Part shown: in pieces, positions 1 to 8,378 of the stretch
Numbering within the stretch: position 1 is the first letter of the stretch
How the letters are laid out: every line of letters starts with the position of its first letter
Assembly: GCA_902523095.1 (NCBI GenBank)
Contig: CABYYE010000007.1
Location: 1-42,745, forward strand
Direction: 5' to 3'
Source of the DNA: an uncultured Pelagibacteraceae bacterium
Lineage (GTDB): Bacteria; Pseudomonadota; Alphaproteobacteria; Pelagibacterales; Pelagibacteraceae
Length of the DNA: 42,745 nt
The notes under the pieces: model-generated
What the model was told of the DNA's origin: nothing
The model's input: only the letters and a program-made list of their open reading frames with translations
Database searches by the model: none
Made by a program: the position numbers and the translations under genes

Positions 1-50
1 TTGTTAATAATATCTTTTTTTGTTATACTAGAACTTTTATTTTTGCTCAT
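1..50 (-). CDS. ihfA: Probable integration host factor alpha subunit, N-terminal fragment
   Basis: Only the first 16 or so codons lie in the window. They read MSKNKSSSITKKDIIN, and the ITKKDI stretch resembles the start of the HU/IHF DNA-bending family. The ATG overlaps the 3' end of plsX by 14 bases, so the two genes are probably translated together. In many alphaproteobacteria the order is plsX, fabH, ihfA, so this reading implies that fabH has been lost from the slot. The fragment does not look like a FabH start, which normally carries a glycine-rich GTGSYLP-type motif near residue 10. The assignment rests on a short peptide plus synteny and is tentative. Confidence 0.5.
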   Translation of the reverse strand, partial: MSKNKSSSITKKDIIN

Positions 51-1071
51 TCAAATGATCTAAATTATTATGAATTTGACTCATTAAATCTCCTTTAATA
101 ATTCTATAGCATAAATCAATTGAATAATAAAAACCCAAAGCATCTGTTCCTCCATGGCTTTTTACAACAGGACCATTTAGTCCCAAAAAAATAGCACCAT
201 TATATTTTCTTGCGTCCAATTTTGATTTAAATTTCTTTAAAGAAAAGTAAGAAAATAACAATGAGATTTTCGCTAAAATACTGTCACTAAATGTTTTTTT
301 TAAATTATCAATAACAAATTTAGCTGTACCCTCTGCAGTTTTAAGTGCAATATTACCAGTAAATCCATCAGTAACAATTACGTTTGAATCTCCATCCATA
401 ATATTATTTCCTTCAATATAACCATTAAAAGTAAAATTTTTATCTTTCAAATCTTTTAGATTCAAAAAGGTTTTCTTTAATACTTCTGTTCCTTTTATTT
501 CTTCAGAGCCTATATTTAAAAGAGAAACTTTTGGCATATCTTCAGGAAAAATAGATTTATATAAAGCAGCACCCATCTCAGCAAAATCAATAAGGTTTTT
601 TTCATCACATTCTATATTTGCTCCTAGATCTAAGACTACACACATTCCTTTTTTGCTGGGCCATAAACCTGCTAATGCAGGTTTGCTCACATCTTTCATC
701 ATCTTTAAAATCATTTTTGATATAACAAAAAGGACACCTGTATTTCCGGCTGACAGAGTTATATCTGCATTACCATCAACTTGTGATTTTACCGCGTTCC
801 ACATACTTGTATTCTTTGAATTCTTTATAGCAGTTAAGGGAGTTTCTTCATCTGATACAACAGAGTCAGTATGGATAATATTAATATTTTCATTAAATAA
901 TTTATTATTTTTTAAAGCTTCCCTTAATAAATTTTCTTTACCATATAAATTAATTATAAAATCCTTAGAATTTTTATTTTTATCTAAAAATATTTTCAAT
1001 CCTTGAACGTTCTTTGTTGGTGCATTTTCTCCACCCATTGCATCTATAGCAATAGTAATTTTTTTAGTCAT
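37..1071 (-). CDS. plsX: Phosphate acyltransferase PlsX
   Basis: The 344-residue protein transfers acyl groups from acyl-ACP to phosphate, giving acyl phosphate for phospholipid synthesis; its product is used by PlsY, which is also encoded in this window (36138-36716). Family features visible are the N-terminal IAIDAMGGENAP, the SAGNTGVLF segment, and the VVTDGFTGNIALKTAEG segment. Length is normal for the family (about 330-350). It lies 9 bases downstream of rpmF, and its end overlaps the presumed ihfA start. ATG start at 1071. The gene is a clear member of the rpmF-plsX cluster found widely in bacteria. Confidence 0.97.
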   Translation of the reverse strand: MTKKITIAIDAMGGENAPTKNVQGLKIFLDKNKNSKDFIINLYGKENLLREALKNNKLFNENINIIHTDSVVSDEETPLTAIKNSKNTSMWNAVKSQVDGNADITLSAGNTGVLFVISKMILKMMKDVSKPALAGLWPSKKGMCVVLDLGANIECDEKNLIDFAEMGAALYKSIFPEDMPKVSLLNIGSEEIKGTEVLKKTFLNLKDLKDKNFTFNGYIEGNNIMDGDSNVIVTDGFTGNIALKTAEGTAKFVIDNLKKTFSDSILAKISLLFSYFSLKKFKSKLDARKYNGAIFLGLNGPVVKSHGGTDALGFYYSIDLCYRIIKGDLMSQIHNNLDHLNEQK

Positions 1072-1080
1072 AGCAAATGA

Positions 1081-1254
1081 TTAAATATCGAGAATTTTTT
1101 TACCGTTGTAAAAACCAGATTTTAGATCTACGTGATGAGAAAGTTTGTATTCTCCACTTTTTTTATCTTCAACAATATTAACTGCAGATATTTTATGATG
1201 AGATCTTCTCATCTTTTTTTTTGAAACTGAAGTTTTTCTTTTTGGAACTGCCAT
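1081..1254 (-). CDS. rpmF: 50S ribosomal protein L32
   Basis: This 57-codon gene reads [20 protein letters not shown] at its N-terminus, the signature of L32 (MAVPKRKTS, then a basic stretch with RRSHH). The C-terminal half has [16 protein letters not shown], matching the alphaproteobacterial form, which lacks the zinc-binding cysteines found in some other L32 proteins. It is a structural protein of the large ribosomal subunit near the peptidyl-transferase centre. It sits 2 bases after the upstream bc1-chaperone gene and 9 bases before plsX, so it is in the middle of that operon. Relatives often have a DUF177/YceD gene just upstream; there is no space for one here. Confidence 0.97.
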   Translation of the reverse strand: MAVPKRKTSVSKKKMRRSHHKISAVNIVEDKKSGEYKLSHHVDLKSGFYNGKKILDI

Positions 1255-1256
1255 TG

Positions 1257-1751
1257 TTAACTCTTAAAGTTTAAAGCATCTTTTATCATATTTTCTGGAG
1301 AAATATCAAAACAAAAATGATAAAATTTATTAATATAATCATGCAAAAACTGATATTTATCGTCATTTATTTTATCAATAGATTGAAAGTACTTAAAAAT
1401 TAAATCTTTATTTAGTTTAAAATTTTCTCTGTCTAAATTTATCTTTAACAGAATATCATAAAATACCTTATTTAAGTCTTTCATTCTCTTATTTACACCT
1501 ACATCACCGATACCTAGTTCTCTTAGATTATTTTCAATACAATAAAATAAACTATCATAGTCGATTTGTGGAAAATTAACTTTTTTTTTTCTAAAAATTA
1601 TTAAAATTACAGCAAAATGAACAAACATTAGGTATACTCTAGTTTCAAAAGTGTCTTTAAGTTTGATTTTTTTGTAGAAATCTAAATTTCGAGACAAATT
1701 TAACAATGTGTTATACAAGATAGTATTATGTTTTTTTCTTTTAAAAATCAT
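1257..1751 (-). CDS. Ubiquinol-cytochrome c chaperone (CBP3/UQCC1 family)
   Basis: The 164-residue protein matches the CBP3-like family that assists assembly of cytochrome b in the bc1 complex. The clearest sign is the segment [20 protein letters not shown], which corresponds to the family's conserved REMGVGDLGVGKRVK-type motif, preceded by the helix that starts [15 protein letters not shown]. Length is at the short end (usually about 170-190). Synteny agrees: in many alphaproteobacteria this gene stands between bamE and DUF177-rpmF-plsX. It begins inside the 5' end of the divergent bamE gene (24-base overlap), so the promoters of both genes must lie within the opposite coding sequence. Confidence 0.8.
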   Translation of the reverse strand: MIFKRKKHNTILYNTLLNLSRNLDFYKKIKLKDTFETRVYLMFVHFAVILIIFRKKKVNFPQIDYDSLFYCIENNLRELGIGDVGVNKRMKDLNKVFYDILLKINLDRENFKLNKDLIFKYFQSIDKINDDKYQFLHDYINKFYHFCFDISPENMIKDALNFKS

Positions 1752-2195
1752 TTTAACAAATTCATATTTTTATCATTTTTTATTTTATTAAGCTGTCAAT
1801 TACAAGAGCCTAACAAAAATCATGGTATTTTATTTCTAGAAAATAGATCAAAAAAACTAGTAATTAATACAAGCAATATAAATGATGTTAAAAAAATAAT
1901 AGGTCAACCACATTCTACCTCTTTTGATAATGAGAATATATGGATTTATGTTGAAAGAACCTTAAGCAAAGGTAAATACTTAAAACTAGGTAGACACACA
2001 TTAAAAACTAACAATGTTTTAGTTTTATACTTTAATAAATATGGCGTTTTAAAAGATAAAAAATTTTATAATAAGAATGATATAGAGCAAATTACCTTTA
2101 GCAAGAAAACGACTGAGAACAAATTAGGTCAAAAAAGCTTTGTTGAAAGTTTTTTACAAAGTATTAAACAAAAAATGTATAGCAACCGCAAATAA
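1728..2195 (+). CDS. bamE: Outer membrane assembly lipoprotein BamE (SmpA/OmlA)
   Basis: The 155-residue protein has a lipoprotein signal with lipobox LLSC ending at Cys23, then a SmpA/OmlA fold: TSNINDVKKIIGQPHSTS is the usual start of the first helix and GxP turn, followed by WIYVERT and a VLVLYFNKYGVL strand. BamE is an outer-membrane subunit of the BAM beta-barrel assembly machine. The ATG at 1728 lies inside the divergent bc1-chaperone gene; no later ATG precedes the signal peptide, so the overlap appears real. The stop codon is 2 bases from the stop of the convergent hppA, leaving no space for a terminator. Confidence 0.85.
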   Translation: MFFSFKNHFNKFIFLSFFILLSCQLQEPNKNHGILFLENRSKKLVINTSNINDVKKIIGQPHSTSFDNENIWIYVERTLSKGKYLKLGRHTLKTNNVLVLYFNKYGVLKDKKFYNKNDIEQITFSKKTTENKLGQKSFVESFLQSIKQKMYSNRK

Positions 2196-2197
2196 AT

Positions 2198-4300
2198 TTA
2201 ATGAGCAATGACTGCTAAAAGTAATAGAGCAACGATATTTGTAATTTTTATCATTGGATTCACAGCTGGACCTGCTGTATCTTTGTAAGGATCACCGACT
2301 GTGTCTCCAGTAACTGCGGACTTATGTGCTTCTGAACCTTTGCCGCCAAAGTTTCCGTCTTCAATATATTTTTTTGCATTATCCCATGCTCCACCACCAG
2401 CGGTCATAGAGACTGCAACAAATAATCCAGTTATGATTACACCAAGTAACATTGCTCCAAGTGATGATAAAGCAGCTTCAAGTCCTCCAATTTGTAAAAT
2501 AATAAAATATAAAACTATTGGAGATAAGACTGGTAATAAAGAAGGAATAATCATCTCTTTTATAGCTGCTTTTGTAAGTAGATCTACAAGTCGACCATAA
2601 TCAGGTTTTCTTTTACCTTTCATAATGCCTGGTATCTTTTTAAACTGTCTTCTTACCTCGATTACAACAGCTCCGCCTGCTCTTCCAACAGCTTGCATTC
2701 CCATTGAGCCAAAAAGATAAGGTAACATTCCGCCAATAAGCAAACCTGCAACTACGAATGGGTTTGATAGATCAAAAGTTACGTTTACACCTTCAAGAGC
2801 TGAATTTTTAACTGTAGAAAAATATTTTATGTCTTCAGTATATGCTGCAAACAAAACCAATGCGCCTAGACCGGCGGAACCAATGGCGTAACCTTTAGTA
2901 ACGGCTTTTGTAGTATTTCCAACAGCATCTAATGCGTCAGTTGTTTTTCTAACGTTCTTTGGTAGTTTTGACATTTCAGCAATTCCACCTGCATTATCTG
3001 TTACCGGTCCATAAGCATCTAAAGCAACGACCATCCCAGTTAAAGCTAACATTGCTGTAACAGCAATCGCTATACCATAGAGACCAGCTAAACTATTAGT
3101 GTATAAAATACCAGCAACTATTATTAACGCTGGTAAAGCTGTAGCTTCCATTGAAATTGCTAATCCTTGAATTACGTTAGTTCCATGACCTGTTGTTGAT
3201 GACTTAGCAACAGATTGAACTGGTCTAAAATTTGTACCTGTATAATACTCAGTAATCCAAATTAACAATCCTGTGATTATGAATCCTACCACTCCACAAA
3301 TATAAAGATCTAGACCTGAAAAAATAATTTCATTTAGTTTAAAAGAATTATCCAATCCTACAATAGAACCAGTTACTGGATATAATATAATTAGTGATGA
3401 TAAGGCGGTTACTATAAATCCTTTGTAAAGAGCTCCCATAATATTTTTACTTTTTCCAAGTTTTACAAACCATGTACCAATTATCGAAGTTATTATACAA
3501 GAAGCACCAATTGCTAAAGGATAAACCATTAAATTATAATCATCCGGAAAAAAAATTGATGAAAGAACCATAGTGGCAACAATAGTTACCGCATAAGTTT
3601 CAAATAAATCAGCGGCCATGCCTGCACAGTCACCGACATTATCACCCACGTTGTCTGCTATAACTGCTGGATTTCTAGGATCATCCTCTGGGATACCGGC
3701 TTCAACTTTTCCAACTAAATCTGCTCCAACATCTGCTCCTTTTGTAAAAATTCCACCCCCTAGTCTTGCAAATATAGATATTAAAGATGCACCAAAACCT
3801 AAAGCAACAAGAGCATTTATAATCTCTCTATTGTCAACTTTTAAATTAATTAATATCATATAATAAACTGTGATAGATAATAAAGCTAAACCAGCTACAA
3901 GTAATCCTGTAATTGCTCCAGATTTAAAAGCTATAGATAAACCTGCTTGTAAACTATTTCTCGAAGCTTCTGCTGTTCTAACATTTGCTTTTACCGAAAT
4001 TAACATTCCAACGTATCCAGCAACACCAGAGAGAAAGGCGCCAATAAAATAACCAAGTCCTACTAGATAATTAAAAAAATATGTAACTATCGCTAGTACA
4101 ATTACTCCTACTACGGCTATAGTTTTATATTGTCGATTTAAATAAGCCTTAGCTCCAATCTGAATTGCTTCAGCTATCTCTTGCATTTTTGAATTTCCAG
4201 GACTTGCAGAAAGTATTTGACCAGATAATAAATAACTATATGCAACAGCTAGTATTCCTGCAAATGATATAAGGTACAGTAATTCTAAAAAATTATTCAT
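2198..4300 (-). CDS. hppA: Membrane-bound proton-pumping pyrophosphatase, K+-independent type
   Basis: The 700-residue integral membrane enzyme couples hydrolysis of pyrophosphate to proton export, recovering energy from biosynthesis. The catalytic signature is intact: [20 protein letters not shown] followed by [20 protein letters not shown]. In the segment [17 protein letters not shown] the residue at position 465 is Lys and 468 is Thr; in this family that combination marks the K+-independent subclass (K+-dependent enzymes have Ala there). Multiple hydrophobic segments span the whole length. It is preceded by a 77-base gap after nusB, enough for its own promoter. Conserved position between nusB and bamE in alphaproteobacteria supports the call. 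Confidence 0.97.
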   Translation of the reverse strand: MNNFLELLYLISFAGILAVAYSYLLSGQILSASPGNSKMQEIAEAIQIGAKAYLNRQYKTIAVVGVIVLAIVTYFFNYLVGLGYFIGAFLSGVAGYVGMLISVKANVRTAEASRNSLQAGLSIAFKSGAITGLLVAGLALLSITVYYMILINLKVDNREIINALVALGFGASLISIFARLGGGIFTKGADVGADLVGKVEAGIPEDDPRNPAVIADNVGDNVGDCAGMAADLFETYAVTIVATMVLSSIFFPDDYNLMVYPLAIGASCIITSIIGTWFVKLGKSKNIMGALYKGFIVTALSSLIILYPVTGSIVGLDNSFKLNEIIFSGLDLYICGVVGFIITGLLIWITEYYTGTNFRPVQSVAKSSTTGHGTNVIQGLAISMEATALPALIIVAGILYTNSLAGLYGIAIAVTAMLALTGMVVALDAYGPVTDNAGGIAEMSKLPKNVRKTTDALDAVGNTTKAVTKGYAIGSAGLGALVLFAAYTEDIKYFSTVKNSALEGVNVTFDLSNPFVVAGLLIGGMLPYLFGSMGMQAVGRAGGAVVIEVRRQFKKIPGIMKGKRKPDYGRLVDLLTKAAIKEMIIPSLLPVLSPIVLYFIILQIGGLEAALSSLGAMLLGVIITGLFVAVSMTAGGGAWDNAKKYIEDGNFGGKGSEAHKSAVTGDTVGDPYKDTAGPAVNPMIKITNIVALLLLAVIAH

Positions 4301-4323
4301 TTAAAAGCGATAAATGCCAAAAA

Positions 4324-4343
4324 TATCTTAAAAAGGCAAGATA
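4324..4343 (-). terminator. Weak hairpin with U-run between nusB and hppA
   Basis: Read on the minus strand, TATCTT and AAGATA form a 6-bp stem around an 8-base loop, followed by TTTTT. It lies after the nusB stop and before the hppA ATG, in the only sizeable gap of this stretch (77 bases). The stem has a single G-C pair, so it would be a poor intrinsic terminator. It could instead be chance in AT-rich DNA. Confidence 0.2.
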
Positions 4344-4377
4344 AACTTACTAATTCTTACAAAATAATTAATGTAGA

Positions 4378-4776
4378 TTAAATTTTCCTTATATTTTTAG
4401 ACAACTTATCTAAAACAGCATTAAGATAGCTAGTCTTTCCTTTATCTAGAAAATACTCTGATGCTTTAACATATTCACTTATAATCACATTTTTTGGTAT
4501 ATTATGTTTGAAAATTAGTTCAAAAGATGCTGAAAATAAAATAATTTTTAATAGTTTATCAGTTTTTTGTAAGTCAATATCTTCTTTAAGATTACTTAAT
4601 ATAATTTCCTCTATCAATTCAGTTCTTTCAAGAGTTCCCGTAACTATATCTTTTATATATTTTTTATACTGATTTTTTGGGTATACAATTTCTGCATCTG
4701 GATTCATTAAATAACCATACAGTTTCTGGATTACTTTTATTCTTGGAGAGTTGATTTTATAATTTTTTTGGCTCAT
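4378..4776 (-). CDS. nusB: Transcription antitermination factor NusB
   Basis: The 132-residue, all-helical protein fits NusB, which binds boxA RNA with S10 (NusE) in rRNA antitermination. Recognisable elements are the N-terminal basic helix with VIQKLYGYL, the region TDKLLKIILFSASFELI, and the C-terminal PKNVIISEYVKASEYFLDKGKTSYLNAVLDKL, equivalent to the family's INEAVELAK..GFVNAVLDKL block. It overlaps the end of ribH by 20 bases, a long overlap that suggests translational coupling. In relatives thiL often follows; here the next gene is hppA. Slightly short compared with the usual 140-160 residues. Confidence 0.9.
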   Translation of the reverse strand: MSQKNYKINSPRIKVIQKLYGYLMNPDAEIVYPKNQYKKYIKDIVTGTLERTELIEEIILSNLKEDIDLQKTDKLLKIILFSASFELIFKHNIPKNVIISEYVKASEYFLDKGKTSYLNAVLDKLSKNIRKI

Positions 4777-5185
4777 TGTTCAAAACTGAAATAATGGCCT
4801 TTGAAGCTTCTTGACCTTTGTTTGGTTTATATGAATTTTGTTTAAGCTGACTTCTCTCTCTTGCTTGTTTCATATTTAAACAAGTTATTACACCATTTCC
4901 AATAGGTTTATTGTAAATAATTGAAAGTTGCATCATTGCATCAAATGATGACTTGCAAATTAAATCAAAATGTGGAGTTTTTCCTTTAATTACACATCCT
5001 AAAGCAATAAAGGCATCATATTTTTTAATATTTTTTCTAATTGTAATAGGTATTTCAAAAACACCTGAAACATGAATAATCTTTTTTTTATAATTTAAGC
5101 CAAAAAGAGTTCTTTTAACGCCTTTAATAAGATCATTAGAGATCATTTTATAATAGCTAGCATTTACTATCAAAATTTTTTTCAT
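4757..5185 (-). CDS. ribH: 6,7-dimethyl-8-ribityllumazine synthase
   Basis: The 142-residue enzyme condenses dihydroxybutanone phosphate (from ribBX next door) with the ribitylamino-pyrimidine (from RibD) to give lumazine, the substrate of RibE. Family motifs visible are SGVFEIPI, ALGCVIKGKTPHFDLIC with the catalytic His88, and NGVITCLNMKQARERS. The position normally occupied by FGVLT reads NGVIT, a modest variation. The start overlaps the ribBX stop by 4 bases (ATGA). It is part of a complete late-pathway block ribD-ribE-ribBX-ribH, with nusB at the end as in many proteobacteria. Confidence 0.95.
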   Translation of the reverse strand: MKKILIVNASYYKMISNDLIKGVKRTLFGLNYKKKIIHVSGVFEIPITIRKNIKKYDAFIALGCVIKGKTPHFDLICKSSFDAMMQLSIIYNKPIGNGVITCLNMKQARERSQLKQNSYKPNKGQEASKAIISVLNNEPKKL

Positions 5186-6237
5186 TTTATAATCTCTTGT
5201 CTTTTTATCTTTAAACCAAAACCCTCTAAACCTATAATTCTTTTTCTAGTACGTGTCACGAGTACCATGTTTTTTACTTTTAAATCCTTGATTATTTGTG
5301 CACCAATTCCATAATATCTCAATATAACATTATCTTTTTCAGTATTATTAAATTTATTATTGTTAATTACAATTAATGCGAAATTTGGAAATTTTGATAG
5401 ATAAGTTAAGGATTTTTTAACTTTTTTATCTTTTATAATATTTTTGATATTCTTATTTTTTGTAGAGATAACTCTCACTCGAACTGTTTTTTTATTAAGT
5501 TTACCTTTTTTTATAACAAAATTATTAGAATGATTTAGCAAGTTCTCGTAGACGATTAATTCAGCTCTCTTTTTTTTTCTTACTAATATACTCTTATTGA
5601 AAACTTTTAATATCAATTTTTCTTTTCGCATTCTATATGCAATTAAATCTTCTATAGAGGCAATTTTTATTTTATGTTTCCGAGAAAATTTTGATAAATC
5701 TTTCAGTCTTGCCATTCTTCCATCTTCATTCATTACTTCACAAATTACTGCACTTGGATTCAACTTTGACAATTTGGATATATCAACCGATGCTTCAGTA
5801 TGCCCTGCTCGTTCGAGCACACCCCCTGCTCTTGCAACTAAAGGAAAAACATGACCGGGGGAAACGATATCTTTTTTTTTTGTTTTTGCGTTTATTGCAA
5901 TCTTAACTGTTTTTGCTCTATCATAAGCTGATATACCTGTAGATATTCCTCTTTTAGCTTCGATTGAAACTGTAAAGGCAGTTTGCATTCTAGATTTGTT
6001 TGTTCTTGACATTAATGGAAGTCGTAACTTATCTACTTGTTCTTTGGATAAAGCTAAACAAATTAAGCCTCTTCCATGAATTGCCATAAAATTAATACTT
6101 TTAGAATTGCATTTAGAACCTGGTATTATTAAGTCACCTTCATTTTCACGATCTTTATTGTCGACTAAAATAAACATTTTACCTTTTTTTGCGTCCTTGA
6201 TGATTTCATTAATGGAAGAAAATATTTTATTTTTCAT
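5182..6237 (-). CDS. ribBX: DHBP synthase with degenerate GTP cyclohydrolase II domain (RibBX type)
   Basis: Residues 1 to about 205 are a complete 3,4-dihydroxy-2-butanone-4-phosphate synthase: DRENEGD (Glu31, Glu33, Asp35), SPGHVFPL with His129, and RAGHTEASVDI with His146 and Glu148. Residues from about 210 to 351 resemble GTP cyclohydrolase II in outline (LRYYGIGAQIIKDLKV and GLEGFGLKI remain) but the three zinc-binding cysteines and the surrounding TGD/RCDCG-type motif are absent, so this half should be inactive as a cyclohydrolase. Such hybrids are known in proteobacteria as RibBX. The organism therefore needs an independent RibA. It overlaps ribH by 4 bases and follows ribE by 8 bases. 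Confidence 0.88.
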   Translation of the reverse strand: MKNKIFSSINEIIKDAKKGKMFILVDNKDRENEGDLIIPGSKCNSKSINFMAIHGRGLICLALSKEQVDKLRLPLMSRTNKSRMQTAFTVSIEAKRGISTGISAYDRAKTVKIAINAKTKKKDIVSPGHVFPLVARAGGVLERAGHTEASVDISKLSKLNPSAVICEVMNEDGRMARLKDLSKFSRKHKIKIASIEDLIAYRMRKEKLILKVFNKSILVRKKKRAELIVYENLLNHSNNFVIKKGKLNKKTVRVRVISTKNKNIKNIIKDKKVKKSLTYLSKFPNFALIVINNNKFNNTEKDNVILRYYGIGAQIIKDLKVKNMVLVTRTRKRIIGLEGFGLKIKRQEIIK

Positions 6238-6245
6238 TATAATAA

Positions 6246-6845
6246 TTATTTAGAAATTTTTTTTATATATTTACTGAATATATCTATTTCAACGTTAACT
6301 ATATCACTAGTTTTGAGATGTTTTAAATTAGTCAAACGTAAAGTATGAGGAATTACATTTATTTCAAAATAATTTTTATAAACTTTTGAAATTGTCAAAG
6401 AAACACCATTAATCGCAATAGATGCTTTTTCAATTAAAAAATTATAATTTCTTTTATCTTTTAAAGATAATCTAATTACCCAAGATTTTGAAATTATCTT
6501 AATATTTTGTATTTTAGCTGTTGTATCAACATGACCCTGTACATAATGTCCTGAAATCTTATTACCATGTGACAAAGATTTTTCTATATTAATGATCTTC
6601 CCTTTCTTGATAAACTTAAAATTAGATCTTTTGATAGTTTCTTTTGATAAATAGAATAAAAAAGAATTTTTTTTGATCTTAATTAAAGTTAAGCAAACAC
6701 CATCGCAACATACTGACTCACCAATATCAGATTTCTTAAATTTAATTTTAGAGGATATTTCAACAACTAAGCTGCCAGAAACATATTTTCGACCTTTTTT
6801 GAAACTTTTTACTTCACCTTGCCTGTATATAATTCCATTAAACAT
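6246..6845 (-). CDS. ribE: Riboflavin synthase alpha subunit
   Basis: The 199-residue enzyme dismutates two lumazine molecules to riboflavin plus the pyrimidine precursor. The two internally repeated lumazine-binding domains can be seen: the first begins MFNGIIYRQGEV and contains CCDGVCLTL; the second begins near SGHYVQGHVDTTAKI and contains AINGVSLTI. Length is normal. The usual MFTGI start is MFNGI here. It starts 2 bases after ribD ends and is followed by ribBX, so supply of its substrate by ribH is encoded in the same transcript. Confidence 0.95.
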   Translation of the reverse strand: MFNGIIYRQGEVKSFKKGRKYVSGSLVVEISSKIKFKKSDIGESVCCDGVCLTLIKIKKNSFLFYLSKETIKRSNFKFIKKGKIINIEKSLSHGNKISGHYVQGHVDTTAKIQNIKIISKSWVIRLSLKDKRNYNFLIEKASIAINGVSLTISKVYKNYFEINVIPHTLRLTNLKHLKTSDIVNVEIDIFSKYIKKISK

Positions 6846-6847
6846 AG

Positions 6848-7918
6848 TTAAAATCTTATTTTATAAAGTCTATCTTCATTCAAGTTTACTTTAACTCTAT
6901 TTTTTAACTTCATATTTTTAATGAGTTCGACTGATCCATTGTTTTTACCATTTCTACCTAAACTGTTAGAAGATTGAAAAACATATAAATTATCAATCAA
7001 CTTATGAGTAATTAATTCATTTAAAAAAGTCAAACCTGTTTCAACTAGAATTCTACTATATCCTTTTTTTTTAATTTTTCTAAATAATTCTAAAAAATCT
7101 GATTTATTTTTCAATTTTTTTATCAAAATTTTTTTAACCCCGTTTTTTCTTAAAAAAAAATCTTTCTTATTTTTATTAAATTTAGTAACAATAAACGTTT
7201 TTCTATTTGCGTTGATATTAAATAATTTAAGATTTTTTTTAATTTTTAAGCCTAAATCAATTATAACTAAGTCTGGATTATGATAATTTGCTCCATTTAA
7301 TCGTACATTCAATAGTGCATTGTCTTTAATAATAGTATTTGAACTTGAAATTATACAATCATATTCAGATCTTAACAAATGAACTCTTTTTCTAGACAAT
7401 TTATTAGTAATCCATTTTGAAGACATGTTGATTGTTGAAAAATCTTTTGAGATTGCTATCTTGCCATCTATTAAGGGTAGTGAATTACCTTTTGTTGAAT
7501 AGTAACTTTTATAATAATTTTTGTATTCATGTGGAGGTTTTTTTTTAAAAACCTTAATGCCTTTCTTTTCTAAAATTTTTTTTGATTTTTTATAAGTTCT
7601 TTTGTCTAAATCATCAAAAGAATAAAAAACTCTTTTAATCCCTTTTTTAATTATGATATTAGTGCAAGGTGGGGTCTTACCATAATGGGTGCAAGGCTCT
7701 AAAGTTAAATATAAATCTGCATCTTTAAAATTCTTATTTTCTTTTAATGCATTATATTCTGCGTGAGGTCTGCCTTTTAAGGATGTGTACCCCGAAGACA
7801 GAACAGAGTTATCCTTTACAACAACGCAACCTACTGAAGGATTAGAACCAGTTTTACCTAAATTTATTTTTCCTATATCAAAAGCGAGTTTTAAAAAATT
7901 ATTATGATTTGTTTTCAT
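6848..7918 (-). CDS. ribD: Bifunctional riboflavin deaminase/reductase RibD
   Basis: The 356-residue protein carries both steps that convert the GTP cyclohydrolase product to the ribitylamino-pyrimidine. The deaminase domain has the zinc site HAE (His52, Glu54) and [11 protein letters not shown] (Cys76, Cys85). The reductase domain, from about residue 145, contains [10 protein letters not shown], then [18 protein letters not shown] and the [14 protein letters not shown] segment, equivalent to the usual EGG motif. The gene overlaps the end of nrdR by 17 bases. Lysine and asparagine content is very high, typical of this genome. Confidence 0.95.
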   Translation of the reverse strand: MKTNHNNFLKLAFDIGKINLGKTGSNPSVGCVVVKDNSVLSSGYTSLKGRPHAEYNALKENKNFKDADLYLTLEPCTHYGKTPPCTNIIIKKGIKRVFYSFDDLDKRTYKKSKKILEKKGIKVFKKKPPHEYKNYYKSYYSTKGNSLPLIDGKIAISKDFSTINMSSKWITNKLSRKRVHLLRSEYDCIISSSNTIIKDNALLNVRLNGANYHNPDLVIIDLGLKIKKNLKLFNINANRKTFIVTKFNKNKKDFFLRKNGVKKILIKKLKNKSDFLELFRKIKKKGYSRILVETGLTFLNELITHKLIDNLYVFQSSNSLGRNGKNNGSVELIKNMKLKNRVKVNLNEDRLYKIRF

Positions 7919-8363
7919 CTAAATTGCCCACAAATTGTTCAAAATCCTTTGCTTCTTTAAAATTTTTATATACTGAAGCAAAACGAACGTAGGCAACTTT
8001 ATCTAAACTTGATAAACCTTCCATTATAAATTTTCCTATAGTTGGAGTTGGTATCTCGCTCTCACCCAAACCTTCTAAATTTCTTACTATTTTTGAAATA
8101 AATTTTTCAATGGTTTCAGAATCTATAGGTCTTTTCCTCGTCGCAATTCTTATTGATTTTGAAATTTTATCTCTATCAAACGGCTCTCTTTTACCGTTAC
8201 CTTTAATAACAGTTAATTCCTGAAATTGAACTCTTTCAAAAGTCGTAAATCTCTCTTTCCTTTCACAGCCACAGAGTCTACGCCTTCTAATAGCGGTTCC
8301 ATCTTCTGTCGGCCTAGAGTCGACTACTGATGTGTCTTTTTCTCTACAAAAAGGGCAAAGCAT
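7902..8363 (-). CDS. nrdR: Transcriptional repressor NrdR with atypical zinc knuckle
   Basis: The 153-residue protein matches NrdR, the nucleotide-sensing repressor of ribonucleotide reductase genes. It has the N-terminal zinc ribbon (MLCPFC, Cys3 and Cys6), [13 protein letters not shown], then the ATP-cone domain starting [16 protein letters not shown]. The second zinc knuckle is unusual: family members have Cys-x-x-Cys (Cys31/Cys34), whereas here it reads [11 protein letters not shown], that is Cys31-x-Cys33 with an extra residue before RFTT. The DNA supports this reading directly and no frameshift is needed. It lies between glyA and ribD, its common place in proteobacteria. Confidence 0.93.
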   Translation of the reverse strand: MLCPFCREKDTSVVDSRPTEDGTAIRRRRLCGCERKERFTTFERVQFQELTVIKGNGKREPFDRDKISKSIRIATRKRPIDSETIEKFISKIVRNLEGLGESEIPTPTIGKFIMEGLSSLDKVAYVRFASVYKNFKEAKDFEQFVGNLDENKS

Positions 8364-8378
8364 AGTTATTTAAGTTAT

